Positions 42,278-51,490 of a stretch of 64,000 bases of DNA are shown here, one piece after another. The translations under genes and the position numbers were made by a program. Every line of letters begins with the position of its first letter. Positions within the stretch are counted from its first letter, which is position 1. This DNA comes from JBJSXJ01 sp044235425. GTDB taxonomy: Bacteria; Planctomycetota; Planctomycetia; Pirellulales; Pirellulaceae. The stretch lies in contig JBIIHW010000002.1 of assembly GCA_044235425.1 (NCBI GenBank), positions 186,001 to 250,000 of the forward strand, read 5' to 3'. The notes under the pieces were generated by a model. It had not been told where the DNA came from. It did no database searches and saw nothing but the letters and a program-made list of their open reading frames with translations.

Positions 42278-43138
42278 CTAGCGACAGCGGATGACGAAGT
42301 CGACGAGTTCCTGAGACTGAAAGAATCCAGACCACATGTTATGGCCTTGGCCGGCGGGTACTAATAATTGCATTTTGCCGCCGAATTTCTCATAGCGTTC
42401 CCGTACCAGACCGGAATTCAGTTCCAGCGGCACGACTTTGTCGATATCGCCATGGATGGCGAAGAGTGGCACTTTGGCTTTGGCTAGTTGCTCGAGTCGG
42501 TCGATGGGATTGTGTTCGGGAAGTTTCGCTTGGAGTTGTTCGGGCGTCATTCGATAGGCGCCGCTGGCTTGTGGAATACCCGGATAACTGGCGATGTTGC
42601 AGACGGGATAAACCCCAGCGAATCCAGCCACCTTTTCGGGATTTTCGACGGCCCAGCCGAGAGTCATGAGACCGCCGCGGCTGCGTCCTAACAATACCGC
42701 CTTGCGACTGTAGTTGCGCTTCGTCGTGAGATGCTCATAAAACGCGGTGAACAACTTGCGCCCATCCGGACTGCCATACGACTCCCCGACATCGATACCC
42801 GCAATCGCAATCCCAGCTTTCAAAAAACGTTCGAACATCCACCGCTCCTCGGGACCCGGGAGATTCGGGAGTGTCGGGGCATACCAGACCCAGCGACGGG
42901 GAGTGTCGGGCGTTGAATCCGAGGGCTCGATCACGAATGAAACTCGATTCTCGATCAGAAAAACATGTCCGGGAAGGGGCAAAGTTTTCTCTGGTGGCGG
43001 AGTCGCGGCGCTCGGCTGATCGCCGTCTACTCGGCAGCAGGCTAGGAAGGTCAGGAGAGTCCCGAGCAAGAAGCGGGCTGCGCGGGCCATCCACATCCTG
43101 CGAATCATTTTTGTCCCAAGCTGTTGCGGCATGTTCAT
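42278..43138 (-). CDS. Exported alpha/beta-hydrolase (prolyl oligopeptidase-like)
   Basis: 286 residues from the ATG at 43138 (GAGG upstream; a longer frame upstream lacks a signal peptide at its start). Signal peptide with lipobox-like end (LLGTLLTFLACCRVDG), so possibly a lipoprotein. Hydrolase motifs: oxyanion region GIAIAGIDVGESYGSPDG, nucleophile elbow LLGRSRGGLMTLGWA (Ser), acid in FAIHGDIDKVVPLE and His in AGQGHNMWSGFF. Similar proteins cleave esters or peptides. Divergent from the DUF1549/1553 gene. Confidence 0.85.
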   Translation of the reverse strand: MNMPQQLGTKMIRRMWMARAARFLLGTLLTFLACCRVDGDQPSAATPPPEKTLPLPGHVFLIENRVSFVIEPSDSTPDTPRRWVWYAPTLPNLPGPEERWMFERFLKAGIAIAGIDVGESYGSPDGRKLFTAFYEHLTTKRNYSRKAVLLGRSRGGLMTLGWAVENPEKVAGFAGVYPVCNIASYPGIPQASGAYRMTPEQLQAKLPEHNPIDRLEQLAKAKVPLFAIHGDIDKVVPLELNSGLVRERYEKFGGKMQLLVPAGQGHNMWSGFFQSQELVDFVIRCR

Positions 43139-43278
43139 GACCGATTCCTCTGACAAAGACTGCGACTCACTACGGACTACCATCTGAAATTGATTCCCCG
43201 CTGGTCCATCCAGCAGAACAGTGCACTTCGCAACCAGGGCTATGGCATGATACTTGATTTCGCTTCCCAAGCGGTACA

Positions 43279-46200
43279 ATGTCGGGCATGAAATCCCACC
43301 CCCTCGCCCCCGCCTCCATCGCCGTTATTCGATCATCAGCGCTACCTGCTGTGCGACAACAGCGAGTTCATTTTTTAACTCAACTGCCTGTGGATCGATA
43401 TTTCTGTGCCAGTTGGTTGATCGCCACGTTGACCTGCCTGCTGTCTTGGTACGGTATCGATCGAACGGCGGTGTCCCTGTCAGCGCAAGAGCCTGCGAGT
43501 GAGTTGCAGCTTTATCTGACCGAGGTCAAGCCACTATTGCAGGCTCGCTGTTACGCTTGTCATGGAGCACTCAAGCAAAGGGCGGGGCTACGTCTGGATA
43601 CTGGGGCAGCCATGCTGAAAGGCGGCGATTCGGGGGCGGTGGTAAAACCGGGTAAGCCCGCCGAGAGTCTGCTCATCAGCCGCGTATTGGCAATGGATCT
43701 CGCGGAGCGGATGCCGCCGGAGCATGAAGGTGAACCGCTCGACGCACGGCAGATCGCCAAGCTGCAGCAGTGGATCGAGCGCGGAGCTGCCGTTCCCGCG
43801 AATGAATCGCCGGAATCTGATCCGCGTGAGCATTGGGCATTTCGAACGTTCGGGCGACCGCAGGTTCCTCTGGATGGCGATCGCTCCTGGTTGCGCGGTC
43901 CGCTCGATGCATTCATTTCGAGTCAACAGGTTCGAGTCCAGTTGAAGCCGCAGGCGGAGGCGCCGCGACTGCTTCTCGTGCGACGACTTTATCTGGACTT
44001 GTTGGGGATTCCCGCCCCGAGCGACGTTTTGGATGAGGCCCAGCACGATACGGCGGTCGATTGGTACGAACGACTAAGCGATCGTTTGCTGAGCGATCCC
44101 CGTCATGGTGAGCGCTGGGGACGACACTGGATGGATGTTTGGCGCTATAGCGATTGGTGGGGCTTGGGTGATCAGCTGCGAAACAGCCAAAAGCACATCT
44201 GGCATTGGCGGGATTGGATTGTTGAGTCGCTCAATCAGGATCTGCCGTATGACGAGATGATTCGCCAGATGCTGGCCGCCGATGAACTCTATCCAACCGA
44301 ACTGCAGAAGCTACGAGCCACTGGTTATCTGGCACGGAATTATTTTCTATTCAATCGTCATCAATGGATGGATGAGACGGTCGAGCATGTGGGGAAAAGT
44401 TTTCTCGGTTTAACACTGAATTGCGCCAAGTGTCACGACCACAAATATGATCCTGTGAGTCAGGAAGATTACTATCAGATGCGAGCCATTTTTGAGCCGT
44501 ATCATGTGCGGCTCGATCAATTGCCAGGTGAAGCGGATTGGGCGTCGAATGGCATTCCGCGTGTGTTTGATGGTTTACCGGACGATCCCACGTATCGACT
44601 GATTCGCGGACAAGAGAGTCAGCCGGATAAGAGTCGAGTTATTCGTCCGAGCGTGCCGAGCATGTTCTCGTTTGCTGATTTTGAAGTGCAGCCGGTTGCG
44701 CTACCTCGACAGGCGTGGCAACCAGGGCGACAGCCCTGGGTGATCGAAAATCAACTTGCAGTCGCGCGACGACAACAGTTGGCCGCGGCGACTTCTCTCG
44801 CGGAGGCACAAAAAGCGGTTGCTGAAGCAAAAAAAATGGTACGAGACACCGACGAATCATCGAGTCAGCCGCAGGAGTCGCAAGAGGCCGCTGAGGCCCG
44901 CAAGAAGCCGCAGGGAATTCAGGAGCAGTTCGAGCGTCTGGATCCGCAGCGGTGGAAGCTGTGGGGAGGCGATTGGGTTCATGACGCCGGCAAGCTTACG
45001 CAGCGTCGCGACGGTGCCACACGAGCCGCGCTACGGTATCTACCGGAGTTGCCACGAGATTTCGATCTTTCTGCTCGCTTCACCATCACGGGTGGCAGTC
45101 AATGGCGCAGCGTAGGGCTGTCTTTTGATGCGACGGCGATGGATCCCACGAACGATGGCACCGCGGAAGATACCGAGCACACGGTGTACATCAGCGCGAA
45201 CGCTGGTGAGCCCAAGCTTCAGGCCGCTTTTTGCAAGGGGGGAGCGTGGAGTTATCCCGTCGAAGGCAAAGTCGGTCGGGCTATCCCGCTCAACCAGCCC
45301 CAGACGTTACGAGTACAAGCGCAAGACACCTTACTGAATGTGTGGTTGAACGGGGAGCTGCTGCTGAAGTGGCGCACACCGCTGGGACGACGAGCGGGAT
45401 TCGTGCAGTGGATTACGTTTGATGCCTTAACCGTATTTCACGAAGTTACGATGCGGCCGCTGGACGCTGCCACCAAGTTAATCGAACCCGGGAAGGAATC
45501 ATCGACCGTCGTCGAGACCCCCACTGAGTTGCTCGCGCTGCGAAACATGGCCGTGCGTGTTGCTGAGTCGCAGCAATTAGTGTCGACCGCTCGAGTGAAA
45601 AGTGTGGAGCAGCGAATGGCAGCCATCCAAGCAGAGGCTCGCGGCGAGTCTGGCGGGGAGTCGGCTGCTGCTGCGAAACAGGCTGCTCGTGCCGCTGTGC
45701 GAGCGGAGCGCGAGTTAGCACTCGCGCAGGCGCAGCTCGTGTGGGTCGAATCTGAGCAGAAGGAATTGCGAGCCCAAATTGCAGCCGCTCGCGAAGCCAA
45801 GAACAAGCCGCCCATGGCCACTCATCAGCCTGCCACTCATCAGCCTGCCACTCATCAGCCTGCCGCTAATCAGCCTGCGGACAAGACCAAGTCAGATAAG
45901 CTAGCAGCCGAGTTGGCGGCGGCCGTGAAGGAAAAGACGAAGGCACAGGAATTGGTCGAGGCAGCGCGGAAGGCTATTGATGAGGATGGTGAGCAGTTCA
46001 CGGAGTTTATCGGAGCAGTCTGGACGCCAACTCGATTTTTCAACTCCACCAAGGATGATCCTGAAGTAACCTTCAAACCGGTTAGCACGGGGCGACGGAC
46101 AGCGCTGGCGAAATGGATTACCGATGAGCGAAATCCGCTCACTTCGCGGGTCGCGGTAAACCAGATCTGGATGCGGCATTTGGGGAATCCGCTGGTGCCG

Positions 46201-46941
46201 ACCGTATTTGACTTTGGCCGTAAGGGGCAGGGGCCTACTCATCCCGATTTACTCAACTGGCTCGCGTCGGAACTGATCGCCGAAAGCTGGAGTATGAAGC
46301 GCCTGCATCGAGAGCTTGTCTTATCGTCGACCTACCGTCTGACCTCGGATTTATTGGAGCGGGCGCCCGACCGGGAGAATCGATATTGGACTCGGCGCGT
46401 GCCGCTTCGACTGGAGTCGCAGACGGTGCGAGACCAGTTGCTGGCCTTGGGGGGAAATCTTGATTATCGCCGAGGTGGTCCGCCGGTCTCTGCGGCGCAG
46501 CAGGCCACGTCCCAGCGCCGCAGTCTTTATTTTTTTCATTCCAATAACGAGCGAAATTTATTTCTGACGACCTTTGACGAGGCGCTTGTCAAGGATTGCT
46601 ATCGGCGTGAGCAGAGTATTGTGCCTCAGCAAGCGCTGGCGATGTCCAATAGCCAACTGGTACTCGATACGGCCCTGTCGATTGCTCGGCGATTGGCTAC
46701 CGAGCAAGCATCGCGGCAAAAGGATTTAAACTTGAGATTGGAACTGTCCAAGCAGGATGAATATCTGGTGACTCGTGCTTTTCGCGAATTGCTTGGGTAT
46801 GACCCGTCGACGGCGGAGCTGGAGGCGTCGATGACGGCACTGCGAGCATGGAGATCCCAGCCGGGCGAAACGGTGGAGACGGCGAGGCAGCAGTTCATCT
46901 GGGTGTTACTGAATCACAACGACCTAATCACTTTGCGCTAG
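43279..46941 (+). CDS. PSCyt1-DUF1549-DUF1553 planctomycete surface protein
   Basis: 1220 residues. Signal/anchor near residue 45, then a PSCyt1 cytochrome-like domain with the haem-type motif RCYACHGALKQRAGLRLDTG and MPPEHEGEP. DUF1549 follows (RWGRHWMDVWRYSDWWGLGD, LGLTLNCAKCHDHKYDPVSQ, with a second CxxCH). A jelly-roll/LamG-like insert (FDLSARFTITGGSQWRSVG) and a long coiled coil with a THQPA repeat come next. DUF1553 is C-terminal (NQIWMRHLGNPLVPTVFDFG, STYRLTSD, FLTTFDEALVKDCYRREQS). Typically paired with DUF1501, as here 12 nt downstream. Role unknown; two CxxCH motifs suggest redox. Confidence 0.93.
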   Translation: MSGMKSHPLAPASIAVIRSSALPAVRQQRVHFLTQLPVDRYFCASWLIATLTCLLSWYGIDRTAVSLSAQEPASELQLYLTEVKPLLQARCYACHGALKQRAGLRLDTGAAMLKGGDSGAVVKPGKPAESLLISRVLAMDLAERMPPEHEGEPLDARQIAKLQQWIERGAAVPANESPESDPREHWAFRTFGRPQVPLDGDRSWLRGPLDAFISSQQVRVQLKPQAEAPRLLLVRRLYLDLLGIPAPSDVLDEAQHDTAVDWYERLSDRLLSDPRHGERWGRHWMDVWRYSDWWGLGDQLRNSQKHIWHWRDWIVESLNQDLPYDEMIRQMLAADELYPTELQKLRATGYLARNYFLFNRHQWMDETVEHVGKSFLGLTLNCAKCHDHKYDPVSQEDYYQMRAIFEPYHVRLDQLPGEADWASNGIPRVFDGLPDDPTYRLIRGQESQPDKSRVIRPSVPSMFSFADFEVQPVALPRQAWQPGRQPWVIENQLAVARRQQLAAATSLAEAQKAVAEAKKMVRDTDESSSQPQESQEAAEARKKPQGIQEQFERLDPQRWKLWGGDWVHDAGKLTQRRDGATRAALRYLPELPRDFDLSARFTITGGSQWRSVGLSFDATAMDPTNDGTAEDTEHTVYISANAGEPKLQAAFCKGGAWSYPVEGKVGRAIPLNQPQTLRVQAQDTLLNVWLNGELLLKWRTPLGRRAGFVQWITFDALTVFHEVTMRPLDAATKLIEPGKESSTVVETPTELLALRNMAVRVAESQQLVSTARVKSVEQRMAAIQAEARGESGGESAAAAKQAARAAVRAERELALAQAQLVWVESEQKELRAQIAAAREAKNKPPMATHQPATHQPATHQPAANQPADKTKSDKLAAELAAAVKEKTKAQELVEAARKAIDEDGEQFTEFIGAVWTPTRFFNSTKDDPEVTFKPVSTGRRTALAKWITDERNPLTSRVAVNQIWMRHLGNPLVPTVFDFGRKGQGPTHPDLLNWLASELIAESWSMKRLHRELVLSSTYRLTSDLLERAPDRENRYWTRRVPLRLESQTVRDQLLALGGNLDYRRGGPPVSAAQQATSQRRSLYFFHSNNERNLFLTTFDEALVKDCYRREQSIVPQQALAMSNSQLVLDTALSIARRLATEQASRQKDLNLRLELSKQDEYLVTRAFRELLGYDPSTAELEASMTALRAWRSQPGETVETARQQFIWVLLNHNDLITLR
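45817..45876 (+). repeat. 15-bp minisatellite (four units) in the DUF1549/1553 gene
   Basis: Four in-frame units of GCCACTCATCAGCCT (the last changed to GCCGCTAATCAGCCT) encode a THQPA-type repeat in the linker between the coiled coil and the following helix. Length changes would keep the frame. Confidence 0.9.
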
Positions 46942-46953
46942 TGTTGTACTGCC

Positions 46954-48372
46954 ATGAATGAAACAAGACGACAGTTTTTGAGTGGTACGACGAGTGGCTT
47001 TGCTGGTTTGGCCTTGTCGGCTCTGCTGCATCGGGATGGTTATTCGGCGGACAAGCCGGATGGTCAGCCGCATTTTACGCCACGAGCGAAGAGTGTGATC
47101 TGGCTGTTCATGAATGGCGGTTTGAGTCACATGGAGAGTTTTGATCCAAAGCCGATGCTGACACGGTATGCGGGCAAAACGATTGCAGAGACACCGTTTG
47201 CAGCGGCGCAGGATCCCAAGAAGTTGGCGATTGAACGGCTGGTCGTGCCCGACGCCAACGGCAATCAGCGTAATACGCTCTATCCACTGCAAGTTGGCTT
47301 TCAGAAGCGGGGACAAAGTGGAATTGAGGTGAGTGATTGGTTTCCGCATCTTGCGCGTCAGATAGATCAATTGGCAATTGTTCGCTCGATGTGGACGACG
47401 GATAGCAATCACGGTGCGCAAACGCAGTTTCATTCGGGACGTCATTCGAATGATGGTGACTTTCCGAATCTAGGAGCGTGGATTCATTATGGATTGGGGT
47501 CGCTTAATGAGAATCTGCCGCAATTCGTCTCCATTGGGAATCGTGAATATTGGAATAAACGAGATGGTCATTATTTAGGACCAGCGCATGATGCGGTGCC
47601 GCTGCGAATCGATCCCAGTAATCCGCTCGATTATGTGCGGGCGGAAAGGCCAGTGACGGCCCAGGCGAGAAGTGTCGGAGCGGACTTGCTGCGGCAGTTG
47701 CATCAAATGCGAGTGGCGCAGCAGCCCGAGGACGAGGCCTTGGCTGCTCGTGTGGCGTCGTATGAGTTAGCGTATCGGATGCAGCGATCGGTCCCAGAGG
47801 TTGTGGACTTTGCGAACGAGACAGCCTATACGAAGTCGTTGTATGGTATCGATCTGCCGCACTGTCGTGATTTTGCCATGCAGCTGCTGGCCGCTCGACG
47901 GATGGTCGAGCGGGGTGTGCGGTTTATCCAGATACAACATGGCGCTGGTGGTGCGGGCGCATGGGATGCTCATGGCGGACTAAAAGCCAATCACGAGCGA
48001 AATGCCAAAGCGGTTGATCAGCCAATTGCGGCGTTGATCGAGGATTTAGCGCAGCGAGGGCTACTGGATGAAACACTCGTGGTGTTCGCCACGGAATTTG
48101 GACGCACACCTGGTTCGCAAGGGTCAGATGGACGCGATCATCACATCTTTGGTTTCTCTGTCTGGATGGCAGGTGGCAGTTTGCGGCGTGGAGTGGTTCA
48201 TGGTGCCACGGACGAAATTGGCTTTCATGCGGTCGAAAATCGGCATTATGTGACCGACATTCATGCCACCATTTTGCAGCAATTAGGACTCGACTCGCGG
48301 CGCCTGGAGCTACCAGGACGTAAACGCTTGGAAATTGATCATGGTCATGTCATTCAGGAAATTCTCTCATGA
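46954..48372 (+). CDS. Tat-exported DUF1501 family protein
   Basis: 472 residues with a twin-arginine signal (TRRQFLSGTTSGFAGLALSA). Landmarks: VIWLFMNGGLSHMESFDPKP, QLLAARRMVERGVRFIQIQH, VVFATEFGRTPGSQGSDGRD and TDIHATILQQLGLD. It follows the DUF1549/1553 gene by 12 nt and overlaps the dehydratase start by 4 nt, so the three form an operon. The DUF1549/DUF1553 plus DUF1501 pair is a frequent planctomycete unit of unknown biochemical role. Confidence 0.94.
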   Translation: MNETRRQFLSGTTSGFAGLALSALLHRDGYSADKPDGQPHFTPRAKSVIWLFMNGGLSHMESFDPKPMLTRYAGKTIAETPFAAAQDPKKLAIERLVVPDANGNQRNTLYPLQVGFQKRGQSGIEVSDWFPHLARQIDQLAIVRSMWTTDSNHGAQTQFHSGRHSNDGDFPNLGAWIHYGLGSLNENLPQFVSIGNREYWNKRDGHYLGPAHDAVPLRIDPSNPLDYVRAERPVTAQARSVGADLLRQLHQMRVAQQPEDEALAARVASYELAYRMQRSVPEVVDFANETAYTKSLYGIDLPHCRDFAMQLLAARRMVERGVRFIQIQHGAGGAGAWDAHGGLKANHERNAKAVDQPIAALIEDLAQRGLLDETLVVFATEFGRTPGSQGSDGRDHHIFGFSVWMAGGSLRRGVVHGATDEIGFHAVENRHYVTDIHATILQQLGLDSRRLELPGRKRLEIDHGHVIQEILS

Positions 48373-49385
48373 GCACCCTCTCCATTCCCACGATCGATGA
48401 CGTGCGACGAGCCGAGCCCATTATTCGCGAACATCTCTCGCAGGTGCCATTAATCCGCTCGCAAGCCCTGGAGCAGTTGTTTCAGTTGCCAGCAAGTCGT
48501 CGAGTGTGGCTGAAGGATTACGGCTGGACACCGTCAGGCTCATTTAAACTGCTTGGTGGTTTGAACTGGATGGCCAATCATTTGCCGGAAATCGGCAGTC
48601 GACCTGTCGTGGCTCATTCCTCGGGAAATTTTGCGTCCGGAATCGCATTTGCGGGGATGCGGTATGAGCGGCGAGTGATCGTGGTGATGCCCGAGACAGC
48701 TCCGCGCGTGAAGTTTGAGCTGACGCGATCGTTCGGTGCCGACATTCGGACTTATGACATCAGTCGGGATCATCTCACTGGTGATCGAGATCGAATCACT
48801 CGTGAGATCGTTGAGGGTGAGCGCGGCGTGCAAGCCTCACCGTATGACGATCCGCATGTCATTGCGGGCAATGGGGTCGGCGGTATGGAAGTGGTGCAGG
48901 AACTCCGGCGATTGAACCGCAGTTTGTCCCATTTCTTTTGCCCGGTGAGTGGTGGTGGATTGATGGCCGGACAGGCACTGGCGATTGCGGATGGATTTCC
49001 TGATGCGCGGATCATGGGAGTTGAGCCAGCGGAGGCGGACGATTTTCGGCGGTCCTTACAGGCGGATCAGCGCGTTCGGCTTGATAAGCCTACGAGTATC
49101 TGTGATGGGCTCTTGTCGTACGATGTGGGGCAATACAACTGGCCGATTCTGCGGCGACTCGTCGCGGAATCGCTCGCCATCACCGATACGGCGACGCGAG
49201 CCGCCATGCGCTGGCTCTACCAGCGACATGGACTACGTGTGGAGCCGTCGGGGGCCATTGCGGTGGCTGCGGCTTGTGAGTCAAAAGAAAAGCTAGCTGG
49301 AGACGGCGATATCGTGATTGTGGTGAGCGGCCGCAACGTCGATGAGTCGTCATTTCAGAATTGGATCGCAGTCGATGCGGCGTGA
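48369..49385 (+). CDS. PLP-dependent threonine/serine dehydratase family enzyme
   Basis: 338 residues. The PLP lysine is Lys60 in WTPSGSFKLLGG, the substrate loop is SSGNFASGIAFAG, and the phosphate-binding Gly-rich loop is PVSGGGLMAGQALA. These place it with fold type II ammonia lyases and racemases (threonine dehydratase, serine racemase). Exact substrate uncertain; there is no C-terminal ACT regulatory domain, so a catabolic form or racemase is likelier than biosynthetic IlvA. Its ATG overlaps the DUF1501 stop (ATGA), an unusual partner for that family. Confidence 0.88.
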   Translation: MSTLSIPTIDDVRRAEPIIREHLSQVPLIRSQALEQLFQLPASRRVWLKDYGWTPSGSFKLLGGLNWMANHLPEIGSRPVVAHSSGNFASGIAFAGMRYERRVIVVMPETAPRVKFELTRSFGADIRTYDISRDHLTGDRDRITREIVEGERGVQASPYDDPHVIAGNGVGGMEVVQELRRLNRSLSHFFCPVSGGGLMAGQALAIADGFPDARIMGVEPAEADDFRRSLQADQRVRLDKPTSICDGLLSYDVGQYNWPILRRLVAESLAITDTATRAAMRWLYQRHGLRVEPSGAIAVAAACESKEKLAGDGDIVIVVSGRNVDESSFQNWIAVDAA

Positions 49386-49450
49386 TTCCGTGAGTCCGTG
49401 AGGTCAGACGGTGTTCTGGATAGGTCCGTTTTGCCGGGGTACTGGAGCCA

Positions 49451-51457
49451 TCAGGAGCTGACCGTCTGAGCTTTTCCGAGTGCCATTTGCACTTGCTGCT
49501 CGACCATCGTGCGATATCGACCGTCGAGTGCCATGAGTTGTGAGTGAGTGCCGGTTTGGCTGATACGACCGTTCTCGATGACGACGATGAGATCGGCGGC
49601 AGCGATGGTACTGAGGCGATGGGCGATGACAAAGCAGGTGCGCCCCTGCATCAACTTGGAGAGGCTTTGCTGGATCAGTTGCTCGGCCTCGGTATCCAAA
49701 TTGCTTGTGGCTTCATCGAGAATCAATAGTTTGGGATCGGCTAGGATGGCGCGGGCGAGAGCCAATCGTTGACGCTGGCCACCGCTGAGTTTCACTCCAC
49801 GTTCCCCGATCACGGTTTGTAATCCTTGTGGCATGCGAGCGATGAACTCGGTGGCATTCGCGGCGGCAGCGGCGCGGGAAATATCTTCCTGGGTGGCATC
49901 GCGCCGTGCGTAGGCAATGTTCTCGGCGATGGTTCCATCAAACAGGAAGACATCTTGTTCAACCACTCCGAGCAATGAGCGGAAGGATTCGACATCGTAC
50001 TTTCGCAGGTCGATTCCATCGAGCAGCACTTGGCCGGCCGTGGGATCATAGAAGCGGGCGACGAGGTTGCTGAGCGTGGTTTTGCCGGCACCACTGGGGC
50101 CTACGAGGGCCACCGTCTGGCCGGCAGCTACCTCCAAACTGACGTCTTCGAGTGCTGGATGTTCCGCGCCTGGGTAGGCAAATGAAACATGTTGAAATGA
50201 GATTCGCCCGACAACGGTATCACGATTGACCTTTAAAAGATCGGGAGTGATGGGCATTTCACGAGGTTCGGCCAGTAAGTCCAGCACTCGATCCAGTCCG
50301 CTCAAACTATTTTGGAAAGCGGTAGCACTTTGAGCGAGTGTGCCGAGAGGTTCGAGTAGCATGGCGAGGTAGACCAGAAACATCATTAAGTCGCCGACGG
50401 TGAGTCGTGCTTCTAGAACTTGCCAACCGCCGTAGAAGAGCAGCACGGCGCTGGCAATCGGGATGAGTGTCTCCCAAAAAATCTCGACCACGCGCATCCA
50501 CCACCAGGCATAAAACTCCTGACGGGCCATTAAGTGGTTGTCTCTCATGAACCGATTTGATTCGCGTTGTTGCCGACTGAAAGCACGAACGATGCGCATG
50601 CCCGCAAAAGTCTCAGTCGCGCCGGCATCGATTCGTTCACGCACTTTGCGAATCGCTCGATACTGTGGACGGATGCGATTAATCCAGGCTTGATGGGTGA
50701 AAAAAACGGCGGGTATGAAGACCAACGCGCCGGACAATAGGCGCCAGTCGACCCAGCCGAGGATCGCGAGGCTACCAATTAATTGAATCAGTGCTCGCCA
50801 AGGATTGAAAATCATGCCGAAGACGAGTTCGCCGACGCTACCCCCGTCTTCGCGCAGAATCGAGGCGACACCGCCGGACCGGATTTCATAGATACGATGG
50901 AGCGGCAGGCGTACGGCATGCTCGAAAACCTTACGTCGTACCGACAATTGAATTCGTTTGGCGATGACCGTGGCGTACCAGCGTCCCCAGAGGTGGATCG
51001 CGCTTCGCACCGTAACCATTACTGCCACGGCCATGACCGTCGCAAACAACAATACTTTGGGGTCCGCTAAATCAGGAACTCGATTAAGGATATGGCTAGG
51101 GAGTGGATGACCGGTGAGGCCGTAGTCCACCACGAACTTGGTTGCTGCTGGTGGGATCAAACCCAGGAGCGTAGCGATGGTCAGCGAAATCAGAATCACA
51201 ATGATCGGGCTACGAAACGGCCGCAGCAGTTGGAAGAATTGCCAAACGAGCCGTGATGACGTACGCACGCGGTCCTTCGGATCGCGACTGTCGGCGGATC
51301 CATGGAAACTGCCATTGGGCAATTCGCGGCGGAGGACCTGTCCGCGATAAATCTTAAATTGTTGGCGACTATTGCCTTGATAGGCCGTGACGGGTGAATG
51401 AGGATCGTCGCTGGTTGGGTCGGGGGCGACTGCTGGCCCAGATGAAGGTTTTCGCAT
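49451..51457 (-). CDS. ABC exporter, fused permease-ATPase (MsbA-like)
   Basis: 668 residues. Membrane domain of about six helices (IIVILISLTIATLLGLIPPA, VLLFATVMAVAVMVTVRSAI, ILGWVDWRLLSGALVFIPAV, LIPIASAVLLFYGGWQVLEA). ATPase domain: Walker A VGPSGAGKTTLSNL, signature LSGGQRQRLALARAIL, Walker B LLILDEATSNLD and H-loop IAHRLSTI. Fused half-transporters of this type export lipids, peptides or drugs. An N-terminal ~80-residue extension precedes the first helix. Next gene downstream is convergent. Confidence 0.94.
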   Translation of the reverse strand: MRKPSSGPAVAPDPTSDDPHSPVTAYQGNSRQQFKIYRGQVLRRELPNGSFHGSADSRDPKDRVRTSSRLVWQFFQLLRPFRSPIIVILISLTIATLLGLIPPAATKFVVDYGLTGHPLPSHILNRVPDLADPKVLLFATVMAVAVMVTVRSAIHLWGRWYATVIAKRIQLSVRRKVFEHAVRLPLHRIYEIRSGGVASILREDGGSVGELVFGMIFNPWRALIQLIGSLAILGWVDWRLLSGALVFIPAVFFTHQAWINRIRPQYRAIRKVRERIDAGATETFAGMRIVRAFSRQQRESNRFMRDNHLMARQEFYAWWWMRVVEIFWETLIPIASAVLLFYGGWQVLEARLTVGDLMMFLVYLAMLLEPLGTLAQSATAFQNSLSGLDRVLDLLAEPREMPITPDLLKVNRDTVVGRISFQHVSFAYPGAEHPALEDVSLEVAAGQTVALVGPSGAGKTTLSNLVARFYDPTAGQVLLDGIDLRKYDVESFRSLLGVVEQDVFLFDGTIAENIAYARRDATQEDISRAAAAANATEFIARMPQGLQTVIGERGVKLSGGQRQRLALARAILADPKLLILDEATSNLDTEAEQLIQQSLSKLMQGRTCFVIAHRLSTIAAADLIVVIENGRISQTGTHSQLMALDGRYRTMVEQQVQMALGKAQTVSS

Positions 51458-51490
51458 TCTTCTAAGATAACTGCCAAGTGGCCGTTTGTG

